A stretch of DNA of 64,000 nucleotides from Aliidiomarina haloalkalitolerans. Lineage in GTDB: Bacteria > Pseudomonadota > Gammaproteobacteria > Enterobacterales > Alteromonadaceae. Below are positions 8,315-16,834 of this stretch, one piece after another (positions within the stretch are counted from its first letter, which is position 1; each line of letters opens with the position of its first letter). Made by a program: the position numbers and the translations under genes. The stretch is from the NCBI RefSeq assembly GCF_003987315.1, contig NZ_PIPI01000008.1:62001-126000 (forward strand), in the 5' to 3' direction. The notes under the pieces are model-generated. The model made no database searches. It was not told the origin of the DNA and saw only the letters and a list, made by a program, of their open reading frames with translations.

Positions 8315-9610
8315 ATGCCAACCAAGAAAATTGGCCTTACCGGTCGCATTGTTATCGGTATGTTTGCCGGCATCCTATTTGGTATTTTACTGAATCAATT
8401 TGCGGTCACCCCAGACAATTGGGTTCGTTTTGTGGTGGTCGACGGCGTGCTGCGCGTAGTTGGTGAATTCTTCATCACCAGTTTAATGATGCTCGTTGTA
8501 CCGTTGGTCTTTGTCTCGTTGGTGGTCGGTACCTGCTCCATGAGCGACCCGTCGAAGCTAGGCAGAATCGGCGGCAAAGCATTGTTTTTGTACCTAATCA
8601 CCACCGGCATCGCCATTAGTATCGCCCTCAGCGTTGCTTCCATTGTGAAGCCAGGCAGCGGCGGCTCAATGGCTGCGCAAGAAGTGAATTTCGAAGCAGC
8701 GCCAGCGCCAAGCTTCGTCGACGTGCTGATTAACATGGTGCCGCGCAACCCAATCAACGCCATGGCCGAAGGCAACATGCTGCAAATCATCGTCTTCGCC
8801 CTGTTGTTCGGTTTAGCCATGGCGCTGGTCGGCAAACCGGGCGAGCGTTTGAAAGGCTTCTTCGAAGACGTCAACGAAGTCATCATGAAACTGGTCATGA
8901 TCCTCATGCACGTTGCGCCATACGGTGTGTTTGCCTTATTAGCACGCACCTTCGCCGACCTTGGCTTCGGTGATTTGTTGGGCGACCTAGCCGTTTACTT
9001 CGTCACCGTGCTGGTCATTCTGTTGGTGCATGGCTTCATTGTCTACCCAACCATTTTGACCTTGCTGACGCGTTTGAACCCAATGATTTTCGTGCGCAAA
9101 ATGTTCAGCAACCAGATCTTCGCGTTTAGTATTTCAAGCAGCAACGCGACCATTCCGGTCACCATGCGCACCACCACCAAGCGCTTAGGTGTCGACAACA
9201 AAATCTCGTCATTCACCGTGCCATTGGGCGCCACCATCAACATGGACGGCACCGCAATTATGCAAGGCGTGGCGACCGTGTTCATTGCCCAGCTGTACGG
9301 CATTGACCTAACCATGAACCAGTACCTCATGGTCATCCTCACCGCGACCCTCGCGTCTATCGGTACCGCAGGCGTGCCAGGTGTAGGCCTAATCATGCTG
9401 GCCATGGTCTTACAACAAGTCGGCCTGCCCGTTGAAGCCATCGGCCTCATCATCGGTGTCGACCGCTTGCTCGACATGACCCGCACCGCCGTCAACATCA
9501 CCGGCGACGCCATGGTCACCACCGTCATAGGTAAATCCGAACAACAGCTCGACGAAGACGTCTACAACGACCCAGACGCCGGCGCCAAAGTCGAGAAGAT
9601 CGATAGCTGA
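8315..9610 (+). CDS. Dicarboxylate/amino acid:cation symporter (GltP/DctA family)
   Basis: A 431-residue inner-membrane secondary transporter of the DAACS family that moves glutamate/aspartate or C4-dicarboxylates with H+ or Na+. The serine-rich re-entrant loop SSSNATIPVTM (274-284), the NMDGTA sodium/substrate motif (309-314) and the C-terminal GVDRLLDMTRTAVNITGD block are intact. Eight transmembrane helices plus two hairpins are expected from the hydrophobicity. Substrate cannot be fixed from sequence alone. The gene is preceded by its own promoter and a terminator, and repeat cluster R1 begins directly after its TGA stop. Confidence 0.93.
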   Translation: MPTKKIGLTGRIVIGMFAGILFGILLNQFAVTPDNWVRFVVVDGVLRVVGEFFITSLMMLVVPLVFVSLVVGTCSMSDPSKLGRIGGKALFLYLITTGIAISIALSVASIVKPGSGGSMAAQEVNFEAAPAPSFVDVLINMVPRNPINAMAEGNMLQIIVFALLFGLAMALVGKPGERLKGFFEDVNEVIMKLVMILMHVAPYGVFALLARTFADLGFGDLLGDLAVYFVTVLVILLVHGFIVYPTILTLLTRLNPMIFVRKMFSNQIFAFSISSSNATIPVTMRTTTKRLGVDNKISSFTVPLGATINMDGTAIMQGVATVFIAQLYGIDLTMNQYLMVILTATLASIGTAGVPGVGLIMLAMVLQQVGLPVEAIGLIIGVDRLLDMTRTAVNITGDAMVTTVIGKSEQQLDEDVYNDPDAGAKVEKIDS

Positions 9611-9700
9611 TTGTAGCCCCGGTCCCTAATGCGATTAGGGACCGGGGCTGGAATGGTATTGGGGACCGGGGCTGGAATGGTATTGGGCGCGCCCAGTATG
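9611..9700. repeat. Modular repeat locus R1 (3 units plus degenerate end)
   Basis: Units at 9611-9630 (forward, degenerate left end), 9634-9654 and 9658-9678 (both reverse) with 3-bp linkers gcg and ggt. A partial unit (attgggcgcgcccagtat) follows at 9682-9699 and contains GGGCGCGCCC. The array abuts the symporter TGA. An 8-bp arm CCCAGTAT at 9692 pairs with ATACTGGG at 9710, across the stop codon of the next gene. Confidence 0.85.
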
Positions 9701-9707
9701 GCCGGGG

Positions 9708-10364
9708 CTATACTGGGACTGATTTAATCCCGCTGATGACCTTACTCACAAATGCCAAAGTTTCCCCGACAAGACGATAGTGGCTCGCATTAAGTATTTG
9801 CGTAGTGTTAACCCTACCTTTGCCAACCAGCGCAGCGAGCTCCTTGTGTGTCGACTTTTCATGGAGTAAAAAAGCGTGCAGCAGCCAAGCTTGGTCTTTC
9901 GTCAAATTACTTAACAGAGTGTCGAGATGCTGAACAAGGAGGTTAACGCAATTTAGAGCTTCATTTGTGTCAATCTCGAGCGACAATCGCTGATTTGTCA
10001 TTCTATCGAGGCCGCGCCCCGACAGCTCAAACACCTTGCCACGAATAGAATTTAATTCCGCAGTAACTTTCTGAATTTTACCCACACCAATACTTTGACG
10101 AACTTCCACGTGGGGCGATTGGTAATACAATGCTAGACGAATGAGCGTGGCGTACTTGAGCGCTTGGGAGCCCTCCGTCACGTACAACTGAAATGAATCA
10201 CCGCGGAATTTCTCGTAAAAGCTGTCACTAAGCGAACATATTGTCTCTAGAGCCACTTTAAGATTTGCTTGGACTTTATCGAAGTCCTGCTCACTAAGCT
10301 CCGTTGAGCGCACAATATCGCCGGTGATCACCGCAACGGGTTTTGAATTTACAAGCTTACTCAT
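9708..10364 (-). CDS. SatD/class III cyclase-like protein with C-terminal helix-turn-helix
   Basis: A 218-residue protein. Residues 10-140 resemble the SatD / class III nucleotidyl cyclase-like fold: ITGDIVRSTEL (13-23) matches the first metal-binding strand and FRGDSFQLY (53-61) the glycine-aspartate hairpin. Residues about 150-205 (LTKDQAWLLHAFLLHE...KELAALVGKGRVNTTQI) look like a helix-turn-helix. That layout suggests a ligand-sensing autoregulator. The three identical-geometry palindromes just upstream support this, because they end only 20 bp before the start codon. No DUF3307 membrane partner, often found with SatD genes, is present. No cyclase activity should be assumed. Function is unknown. 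Confidence 0.7.
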   Translation of the reverse strand: MSKLVNSKPVAVITGDIVRSTELSEQDFDKVQANLKVALETICSLSDSFYEKFRGDSFQLYVTEGSQALKYATLIRLALYYQSPHVEVRQSIGVGKIQKVTAELNSIRGKVFELSGRGLDRMTNQRLSLEIDTNEALNCVNLLVQHLDTLLSNLTKDQAWLLHAFLLHEKSTHKELAALVGKGRVNTTQILNASHYRLVGETLAFVSKVISGIKSVPV

Positions 10365-10383
10365 GACTATGCACTCTCAATCA

Positions 10384-10461
10384 ATGTAATCATTTTTAAT
10401 TACATCTCTAAATGTAAGTCATTTTAGTTACTTTGGCAAATGTAACCATTTTTGATTACAT
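10384..10461 (-). promoter_or_regulatory. Three phased palindromic operators upstream of the SatD-like gene
   Basis: Three copies of a 22-bp palindrome start at 10384, 10412 and 10440, exactly 28 bp apart. Each reads TGTAA-N10-TTAC with an AT-rich centre (catttt). Copies 1 and 3 are near-perfect inverted repeats; copy 2 has one weaker arm (TTACT). The block spans -20 to -97 from the start codon. It looks like a cooperative repressor or activator site. The geometry differs from TyrR boxes (TGTAAA-N6-TTTACA). Confidence 0.85.
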
Positions 10462-10467
10462 ACCCCG

Positions 10468-10512
10468 ATTCCGGCTACGGTCCGCAATCGCATTCCAGCT
10501 ACGGTTCACAAT
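10468..10512. repeat. Modular repeat locus R2 (2 forward units)
   Basis: Units at 10468-10488 and 10492-10512, both of the CTAC centre type, linker cgc, period 24 bp. They lie between the operators and the yjbE-like terminator. Confidence 0.9.
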
Positions 10513-10537
10513 GCGGTGTTGGTAAATCGCGGGCAAA

Positions 10538-10564
10538 AAAAAGCTGCGCAGTGCGCAGCTTTTT
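10538..10564 (-). terminator. Rho-independent terminator of the yjbE-like gene
   Basis: A 12-bp perfect stem (AAAAAGCTGCGC, loop AGT, GCGCAGCTTTTT) with extra A residues outside the left arm, giving a U-run on the minus transcript. It lies 29 bp after the stop codon. It could also act on the plus strand. Confidence 0.9.
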
Positions 10565-10592
10565 ATATGCAGTTAATTCGTGTCGACTCGAA

Positions 10593-10922
10593 TTAGCCGC
10601 CTACAGTAGTAGTTACTGTTGATGTCGTAGTTGGAGGCGCTACCGTAGTAGTGATAGTGCCTTCTTCTTCCTCGTCTTCATCATCGTCGTCGTCATCGAT
10701 GTCGTCAGCTGGGTTAGAAGACGATTGAGCAGCGGTAACGGTTGCAGTTGCAAACACGGTCGCTAAACCAGCGATTTGCAAACCAGTGAAACCACCGCCA
10801 GCTGCTGCGCCAGCACTTGAACCTGCTGCGCCTTGGTTTTGACCTTGTGGAGCTGGTTGAGCCATCACTGGCGTCAGTGCAAGACCTAACGCCGCTAATA
10901 CAGCAATTGTGATCTTTTTCAT
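10593..10922 (-). CDS. Small exported acidic protein, YjbE/GfcA-like
   Basis: A 109-residue protein with a clear signal peptide (MKKITIAVLAALGLALTPVMA, cleavage near residue 21). A Gly/Ala/Ser-rich segment with one hydrophobic helix follows, then a strongly acidic run (DDIDDDDDDEDEEEE, about 74-88) and a Thr/Val-rich tail (TTTVAPPTTTSTVTTTV). E. coli YjbE, the first gene of the exopolysaccharide operon yjbEFGH, has the same plan (signal peptide, Gly/Ser region, poly-Thr tail). Similarity is compositional, so the call rests also on the neighbouring yjbF and yjbGH genes. Here it comes last rather than first, 205 bp downstream of yjbGH. Confidence 0.65.
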   Translation of the reverse strand: MKKITIAVLAALGLALTPVMAQPAPQGQNQGAAGSSAGAAAGGGFTGLQIAGLATVFATATVTAAQSSSNPADDIDDDDDDEDEEEEGTITTTVAPPTTTSTVTTTVGG

Positions 10923-11046
10923 AAATTCATCCTACGTCTGATACATGTATCGTGTGCCCTGTTCGTCCTTAGAGCACGCCCTACTACTATGTATGAGTGA
11001 GTGTTAAATTGCAAATCAATTTTGTGTAAAGCCTGAGCTGTGTCGC

Positions 11047-11115
11047 ATTCCGGCCCCGGTTCGCAACGGCATTCCGGCCCCGGTCCCGAATGGCATTCGG
11101 GACCGGGGCTGGAAT
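11047..11115. repeat. Modular repeat locus R3 (3 units, forward-forward-reverse)
   Basis: Units at 11047-11067, 11071-11091 (forward, ATTCCGGC variants) and 11095-11115 (reverse), linkers ggc. The last two form a long perfect hairpin. The array lies between the yjbGH stop (13 bp away) and the yjbE-like gene. Confidence 0.9.
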
Positions 11116-11127
11116 GAGGGAGCCGAA

Positions 11128-14100
11128 TCAGCGGTTATAGTATGGCGCGCGCGGTTCGGTGACGCTGTGCAAGGTGCTGCGGCGTTGCAGCATCTGGCCG
11201 CCGTCACGGTTCAGCGGTATCCAACTAAAACCGATATGCTCTCTGCTTGGGAATACGCTCATAATGTCGAACGGGATCGTTAAGAAGAACCCTTTCGAGA
11301 AGCTGCCCTCGCCGTAATCGGTGGTTGACACGTCGGTAAACGATGCCCATGCACCGACCGTCACACCGCTGTCGAAGCGGCGCTGGAAGGTCACGTTCAC
11401 ACCTTTATCGCCGGCTAAGAACTGCCCTGCGCGCAAGGTCACCAACGAGTCGTGCAACCATGGCACTTGATAATACAGCGACACAAAGCCGGTCACTTCG
11501 TTGTAATCGCGGAAGCCAAACGCACCATTAAAGTCGCGCTGCCACACTTGGTTGACGTCAACGCCCACGGCCCAATTCCGATCAAGCGGTCGATACAACA
11601 ACTCACCACCGACACCGCCATACATGCGCTCAAGCATCCCGCCGTAGGCCATGGCATACACGTTGTCACTCAAACGGTCGTAATAGGTCGCCTGCAAGGT
11701 GTCGAGCCAAATGTCATTCAACATGTACTCGCGCACATAAGTACGGACCCGCGGCACTGGCAAGTCATCAAACGCATCAACGGTAAAATTAAATTTGTCG
11801 AAGTTATTAAACAGGTTCACGCCAACTTCACCGAACACTTCCACATTCGGCGACAACCAACGGCGCGCAAAGGCTTTCACACCCACTTGGTAGAAATGGA
11901 ACGTTTCCGGCGCACCAAAACTCTGCACCACGTGCGGCTTCATGCCGTAACTGTTGCTAAAGCGGTACTCCGGGTTATACACCCACAGTGAGTCGTCGAC
12001 AGACGCCATATCAGCGGCCTCTGAGCGCACAAACAACGGCGAGGTGTCGCGCGGGTTCACGTCTGGGTCGCGGTTGTCCACGGCGGCTTTAAACGCCTCA
12101 GCGTCGACCGTGGTTTTCACCATCGGCAAAAACGCACTTTGTTCAACAAATTCGTAAGTTTTCACCGAATCAGGCAACTCGGCAGCAAACACACGCGACG
12201 CACGGTCGAGCATGTCTTGGCCGTCACGCAAACGGCGTGGGTGCGCATACATGGTCACCACCTGCTCGTCTTCGTCGCCATGCACCAGGTAACGCCCACC
12301 CGAATACGCATACTGACGCTGCAAACTACGATTCACACTGCGCCAATTCACCGCGTCGACATACTCATACGTGCGCTCAGCGTCAGGCTGCGGCTGCACC
12401 GGCGCATTCATAATCTTCGGTTGCGACAGGGTGTTTAAATTGGTCCGCAAACTAAACCCGAACGTGAAGGTGTCGCCGCGCTCGTAGCCTGCATACAGGT
12501 CGAAAAAGTGATTCACCCGATAATTCAGGCCGACGTTAATGGGCGTGCGTGGCGTCATGTCAACGCGGGCAGCCTCATTGCTATAATCGTTACCGTCGTA
12601 CTCGACTTTTACCCTTAGCGGCGCCCACGGGGTTTGGTATTCCACCCCGGCAAACAGTGCCATTGGGCCACGGAACCACGAGTCATACTCGAACTTGCCG
12701 CCACGACCACTAAAGCCTGTAGGCCGGTCACACATACTGTCGACCAAGCTACAAAACGGCGAATCGAAGTGGTCACGGGTACCCATGCGCCCAAAACCAG
12801 CGCCAACGCTAAAATCGAACGGCCCGTATTGCTTACTGGCCACCAAATATTCCGCCGCAAACAACCCAGTACCACCAATGTCTTTAATGCCTAACGCCAC
12901 CTGCGGGAAATAGGCTGTTTCCTCCCACAAGCGCATTTTTAAATCAAAACCCTTGTCGGTGTAGATATTATTGCCACTAAAACCCGGCGAGTTACTATAC
13001 AACCGGCTTGGCACGCGCACATAAAACCCGGTCGCTTCCACCCAATCGAGCACTTGCAAACTGACCGCATAACGCTTGTATTCGTTCATGTCGGTGTAAC
13101 TGATGCGCACCTCGCCCTCTTCACCAAAGCGCGCATTAGGCATTTGCACTAAGCCTGCACCACCGTAATTGCCACTTGTTGCGCCACCAGGTGTCGCAGG
13201 GCGCGAAAGTCGTGACCAGTGATTCGCCGCCGGAGGTTCTGACGAGCTTCTTGTTATGTTTCGCTCAGCAGCCGCAGGCGCAGCTGTATTTGCAACATCA
13301 GCAACATTCCCCTCACTGCCACTGACAAAATGTTCCAGCAATGCCGGCAAGCTGTCATGTAAATGTCGATAGGCACGAGGCAAGCGCCACTTTTCAAAAC
13401 CAAGAAATAATGCGTCACCAGGCAACAACTCATGAGCTTCGGCATTGTGCATGCCCCAAGGTAGTTCTTTTATGTGGTCGGCTTCTTCACTAGAACCAGA
13501 ACCAGAACCCGCCCCAGAACCAACATGCCAAACTGTGTTTTGATTGATCACACCACCGGCGTTTGCGACACGAGATGTCGCACCAGAACCCGTTACATAC
13601 CCACGCACGGTTTGCCGCGGAATATGCGCGCTAGCCACAGCTGCCCCTGAGTCAGCGCCAGAGCCCGAGCCAGCGCCAACAGCGTCAGCAGCCCCTACGT
13701 CAGAAAGAAAGCCCAGCAACCAAATATGATCTGGCCGTGGCGGTAACCACAATTGATACTGACCTGGCGGTAATAAAGGGTTGTCGGCAATGTGTTGACG
13801 CGCATCGGCAATATCAATGCCAGCATAAGGCTGAAATCCTAACTGCCACTGACGAACTTGCGCGGCCATGGCGTCGGCCTTTGCCGCTTTTGCCGCATTG
13901 TCCGCCCCACCTTTGCCGCGCCAATAATTAGCGAGTCCATTTAAGTCGGCCAACACAGCTAAGCGCGCTGCTTCAACCTCAGCTTGGCGATCAAGCAGAA
14001 TCAGTCGTGCTTGCGGCCAATACACCTCGTGTACTTCTGCAGACGAATGTTCACCCGCGAGCGCATGCTGGCCATTGGCAATCACATATTCCAGCAGTTG

Positions 14101-14343
14101 TGACAGGCGCACCGGCTCGGCAATACTTAGCTCGACGTTATCGTTAATGCGAATATGGCGCATGGCCTGCTCTGTGCTTGCCGCTTCCGACGCTTCCGCG
14201 CCCGCCACAGCAGCGCTCCCCGCTACAGCACTGCCCGCAACAACAGCAGTCTCACCCGCATAAGCCACACCAACAAAACCAGTACTCAAACCTCCAAAAC
14301 ATGCAAGCGCAACCGCGCAGGCCACAGCAGTTCGTTTCATCAT
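11128..14343 (-). CDS. YjbG-YjbH (GfcC-GfcD) fusion, exopolysaccharide outer-membrane protein
   Basis: A 1071-residue protein. A signal peptide (1-29) precedes a GfcC/YjbG-like domain at about 60-345 (includes SQLLEYVIANGQHAL and LPPGQYQLWLPPRPDHIWLLG). A Gly/Ser/Ala-rich linker follows to about 385. Residues 388-1071 (GNYGGAGLVQMPNARFGEEG onward) are a complete YjbH/GfcD beta-barrel lipoprotein-like domain. In E. coli YjbG (about 245 residues) and YjbH (about 698) are separate genes. The fusion implies the two act together in the periplasm and outer membrane. The start codon directly follows the yjbF stop with no gap. Ser/Gly runs such as GAGSGSGAD occur within the GfcC part and linker. The family's role in polysaccharide export is supported genetically, but the mechanism is unclear. 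Confidence 0.85.
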   Translation of the reverse strand: MMKRTAVACAVALACFGGLSTGFVGVAYAGETAVVAGSAVAGSAAVAGAEASEAASTEQAMRHIRINDNVELSIAEPVRLSQLLEYVIANGQHALAGEHSSAEVHEVYWPQARLILLDRQAEVEAARLAVLADLNGLANYWRGKGGADNAAKAAKADAMAAQVRQWQLGFQPYAGIDIADARQHIADNPLLPPGQYQLWLPPRPDHIWLLGFLSDVGAADAVGAGSGSGADSGAAVASAHIPRQTVRGYVTGSGATSRVANAGGVINQNTVWHVGSGAGSGSGSSEEADHIKELPWGMHNAEAHELLPGDALFLGFEKWRLPRAYRHLHDSLPALLEHFVSGSEGNVADVANTAAPAAAERNITRSSSEPPAANHWSRLSRPATPGGATSGNYGGAGLVQMPNARFGEEGEVRISYTDMNEYKRYAVSLQVLDWVEATGFYVRVPSRLYSNSPGFSGNNIYTDKGFDLKMRLWEETAYFPQVALGIKDIGGTGLFAAEYLVASKQYGPFDFSVGAGFGRMGTRDHFDSPFCSLVDSMCDRPTGFSGRGGKFEYDSWFRGPMALFAGVEYQTPWAPLRVKVEYDGNDYSNEAARVDMTPRTPINVGLNYRVNHFFDLYAGYERGDTFTFGFSLRTNLNTLSQPKIMNAPVQPQPDAERTYEYVDAVNWRSVNRSLQRQYAYSGGRYLVHGDEDEQVVTMYAHPRRLRDGQDMLDRASRVFAAELPDSVKTYEFVEQSAFLPMVKTTVDAEAFKAAVDNRDPDVNPRDTSPLFVRSEAADMASVDDSLWVYNPEYRFSNSYGMKPHVVQSFGAPETFHFYQVGVKAFARRWLSPNVEVFGEVGVNLFNNFDKFNFTVDAFDDLPVPRVRTYVREYMLNDIWLDTLQATYYDRLSDNVYAMAYGGMLERMYGGVGGELLYRPLDRNWAVGVDVNQVWQRDFNGAFGFRDYNEVTGFVSLYYQVPWLHDSLVTLRAGQFLAGDKGVNVTFQRRFDSGVTVGAWASFTDVSTTDYGEGSFSKGFFLTIPFDIMSVFPSREHIGFSWIPLNRDGGQMLQRRSTLHSVTEPRAPYYNR

Positions 14344-15069
14344 TTAGCGGCCCACCCATTTCACTTGTGTTAACTGCAGCTCATCGGCACCCGGCGCTAA
14401 AGTCTGGCGACTTTTCACCACATGGCCGTCGGCTTCCACCCAAAACTCGTTGACAAACTTGCCGGTAGAGCCGGCCACACCAACAAACTGACCGCGCTCA
14501 ACCACGTGATAAACGTTCACTGCACCTGCTGGTAATTCCAACGACTGCGCACCACTTGCGACAAATTGTGACGCAGCAACCACGGAATAGCTTTCCCCAT
14601 TCACGGTATAGTCGACGGTGCGTTGCCAAGCGGCTTCGCCAACACCACTGCGCACCATGTCGCCAACGGGGTCGGCAGTGCCAGAGTAGGTCGCCAGAAT
14701 GCGGTAGTCACCCATGCGGCTCACCCGCTTTACGCGGCCGTTTTCGGTAACCAAGGTTTCTTGGTCGGCACTCACCCAGTGGTATTCGTAACCGCTACCA
14801 ACGGGGTCAATGTAGCCAAGCACAATGGTGGCTTGGCCACGGCTGCCGAGGCGTGCGTATTGCACGGTATAAGGAAAGGCTTCGATTTCTTCTGCGCTGA
14901 GTACGATGTCTTCTTGACCTTGAAAATACAGCTGCCAAGTTCGTTGCAGGTCATAGGTGACCGAGGAGCAACCGCTGACAGCAACAGCGCAAACAGCGGC
15001 AAAACCTGCTGTTCGCAACCAAGCTGCTGCCCGCGCTTTTCCCCGCACACACGAACGAAATCGATTCAT
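14344..15069 (-). CDS. GfcB/YjbF-family outer-membrane lipoprotein
   Basis: A 241-residue lipoprotein with a long charged leader (MNRFRSCVRGKARAAAWLR), a hydrophobic stretch and the lipobox VSGC. The mature part (TYDLQRTWQLYFQGQEDIVLS...ATIVLGYID) matches the GfcB/YjbF family of group 4 capsule and exopolysaccharide loci. It is first in the local operon, and its TAA is immediately followed by the ATG of the YjbGH fusion. It lies 45 bp upstream-strand of the ugd stop, so read-through from pgi-rfaH-ugd is not expected in this order. Confidence 0.85.
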   Translation of the reverse strand: MNRFRSCVRGKARAAAWLRTAGFAAVCAVAVSGCSSVTYDLQRTWQLYFQGQEDIVLSAEEIEAFPYTVQYARLGSRGQATIVLGYIDPVGSGYEYHWVSADQETLVTENGRVKRVSRMGDYRILATYSGTADPVGDMVRSGVGEAAWQRTVDYTVNGESYSVVAASQFVASGAQSLELPAGAVNVYHVVERGQFVGVAGSTGKFVNEFWVEADGHVVKSRQTLAPGADELQLTQVKWVGR

Positions 15070-15114
15070 AACATCGCCTTTTTGTTGTTATTTCGCTTCA
15101 GTAAACTGTAGCAC

Positions 15115-16284
15115 TTAATCTGAATTAAACAGGTCGCGGGTATAAACTTTTTCTGCGACGTCGGCGAGCTCTGCCGCCATGCGGTTCGACACAATCACGT
15201 CCGCTTCGGCTTTGAACGCCTCGAGGTCACGAATCACCCGCGACTTAAAGAATGTCTCTTCTTGCAGCACCGGCTCATACACAATCACTTCAATGCCTTT
15301 GGCTTTAATGCGCTTCATGACCCCTTGAATGGCCGACGCCCGGAAATTATCGGAACCGGTTTTCATTACCAGACGGTACACACCAACCACTTTCGGGTTT
15401 TTACGAATAATCGAGTCGGCAATAAAGTCTTTCCGGGTACGGTTCGCTTCCACGACCGCCTGAATGAGGTTCTGCGGCACTGCGTCGTAGTTGGCCAACA
15501 ACTGCTTAGTGTCTTTCGGTAAGCAATAGCCGCCATAACCAAAACTTGGGTTGTTGTAATGGCTGCCAATGCGTGGGTCGAGCCCTACCCCTTCAATAAT
15601 TTGCTTACTGTCTAGGTTATGCAGTTCGGCGTAGGTATCAAGCTCATTAAAGTAAGCAACACGTAAAGCTAAGTAGGTGTTCGAGAACAGCTTAATCGCT
15701 TCGGCTTCGGTACTGTCGGTAAATAGCACTGGAACGTCTTTCTTTACGGCCCCTTGCAGCAGTAACTGCGCAAAGTGCTCGGCACGCTCTGAGCGTTCAC
15801 CGACAATAATCCGTGACGGGTACAAGTTGTCGTACAACGCTTTACCTTCGCGCAAAAACTCTGGCGAAAAGACGATATTTTCAGTGCCAAAACGCTGCCG
15901 TGCCTCGGCGGTAAAACCAACCGGTACGGTCGACTTAATCACCATCATGGCCGTTGGGTTTAAGGCCATCACTTGCTGAATAACCGCTTCCACCGACTTG
16001 GTATTAAAGTAATTACTGATTGGGTCGTAGTCGGTTGGTGTGGCGATAATCACCACCTCGGCACCCGCGTAGGCTTCTTCTGGGTTCAGCGTTGCAGTAA
16101 AGTTCAGCTCTTTTTCTGCCAAAAACTGTTCAATTTCGATGTCTTCAATGGGGCACAAACCTTTATTCAGCATTTCTACCCGCTCTGGAACGATATCAAC
16201 AGCAACCACTGGGTTATGTTGCGCCAGTAAGATGCCATTTGAAAGACCGACGTAGCCTGTGCCTGCAACTGCTATTTTTGTCAT
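15115..16284 (-). CDS. ugd: UDP-glucose 6-dehydrogenase
   Basis: Oxidises UDP-glucose to UDP-glucuronate with two NAD+. At 389 residues it matches the E. coli Ugd class. Visible features are the N-terminal Rossmann loop GTGYVG (8-13), the STVPVGF segment, and the catalytic cysteine C254 in [12 protein letters not shown] longer frame starts at 16359 but would overlap rfaH; ATG 16284 begins at the conserved [13 protein letters not shown] with GGAG upstream, so I use it. It lies 34 bp after rfaH and probably in the same transcript as pgi. It supplies UDP-GlcA for the epimerase at 19555 and so a uronic acid for the polysaccharide. Confidence 0.95.
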   Translation of the reverse strand: MTKIAVAGTGYVGLSNGILLAQHNPVVAVDIVPERVEMLNKGLCPIEDIEIEQFLAEKELNFTATLNPEEAYAGAEVVIIATPTDYDPISNYFNTKSVEAVIQQVMALNPTAMMVIKSTVPVGFTAEARQRFGTENIVFSPEFLREGKALYDNLYPSRIIVGERSERAEHFAQLLLQGAVKKDVPVLFTDSTEAEAIKLFSNTYLALRVAYFNELDTYAELHNLDSKQIIEGVGLDPRIGSHYNNPSFGYGGYCLPKDTKQLLANYDAVPQNLIQAVVEANRTRKDFIADSIIRKNPKVVGVYRLVMKTGSDNFRASAIQGVMKRIKAKGIEVIVYEPVLQEETFFKSRVIRDLEAFKAEADVIVSNRMAAELADVAEKVYTRDLFNSD

Positions 16285-16318
16285 TGTCGTATCAACTCCA
16301 TCCACAGAAAACTCTCGA

Positions 16319-16834
16319 TTACGAGTCGCTAACTCGCAGTATTTGTTCATCAATTTCAATATGTTGTTGTTTGCCGAGCATGTCGAGCAGCACTAAACAG
16401 CGGTCCTCACCTTTCGGCATTTCATACACGGCTTTTAAGCCAATAAATGGGCCGTCGGTAACTTCGACAACGGTGCCAGCCGCGAAACTACCGGCTGTTG
16501 CGCCTGCTTCGGCAGTTTTATTCTTGGTTAATTCGGCAAGCGCCAGCAGCTGTTGCATCACTGCGTCAGGAATTGTCGCAGGAATACCACCAAAGCGCAC
16601 AAACGCCAATACCCCGCGTGTGCTGCGCAAGGCATTGAAGTTCGCTGAGTTGGTGTCAAGCTGCACAAACAAGTAACCGGGAAACACGGCTTCAATAACG
16701 GTTTGGCGTTTACCACGTAACCGTTTGGTAATCGCCATTTGTGGCAAACAGGTCACATAGCCTTGGTTTTCAACGTTCAGCTTAGCGCGATCTTCTTGGC
16801 GCGCTTTACACTGGAGTACAAACCATTGCTGCAT
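16319..16834 (-). CDS. rfaH: RfaH-type transcription antitermination factor
   Basis: A 171-residue NusG paralogue. Residues 1-100 form the NGN domain ([12 protein letters not shown] start, [32 protein letters not shown]). Residues about 120-165 form the KOW domain ([21 protein letters not shown]). RfaH is recruited to paused RNA polymerase at ops sites and suppresses termination in long surface-polysaccharide operons. The start at 16834 overlaps the pgi stop as TAATG. The gene lies inside the very locus it probably controls, since an ops site occurs at 42068. A family-level NusG paralogue rather than strict RfaH is possible, but ops in cis supports the call. Confidence 0.88.
   Translation of the reverse strand: MQQWFVLQCKARQEDRAKLNVENQGYVTCLPQMAITKRLRGKRQTVIEAVFPGYLFVQLDTNSANFNALRSTRGVLAFVRFGGIPATIPDAVMQQLLALAELTKNKTAEAGATAGSFAAGTVVEVTDGPFIGLKAVYEMPKGEDRCLVLLDMLGKQQHIEIDEQILRVSDS

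Noticed and set aside
8395-9528. Two long antisense frames across the symporter gene (184 and 161 codons)
   Set aside because: Met/Thr-rich shadows of a conserved transporter with intact motifs on the other strand.
10384-10461. TyrR boxes
   Set aside because: Half-sites are alike, but the spacing is N10 rather than N6 and the sequence lacks the third A/T of the TyrR arm.
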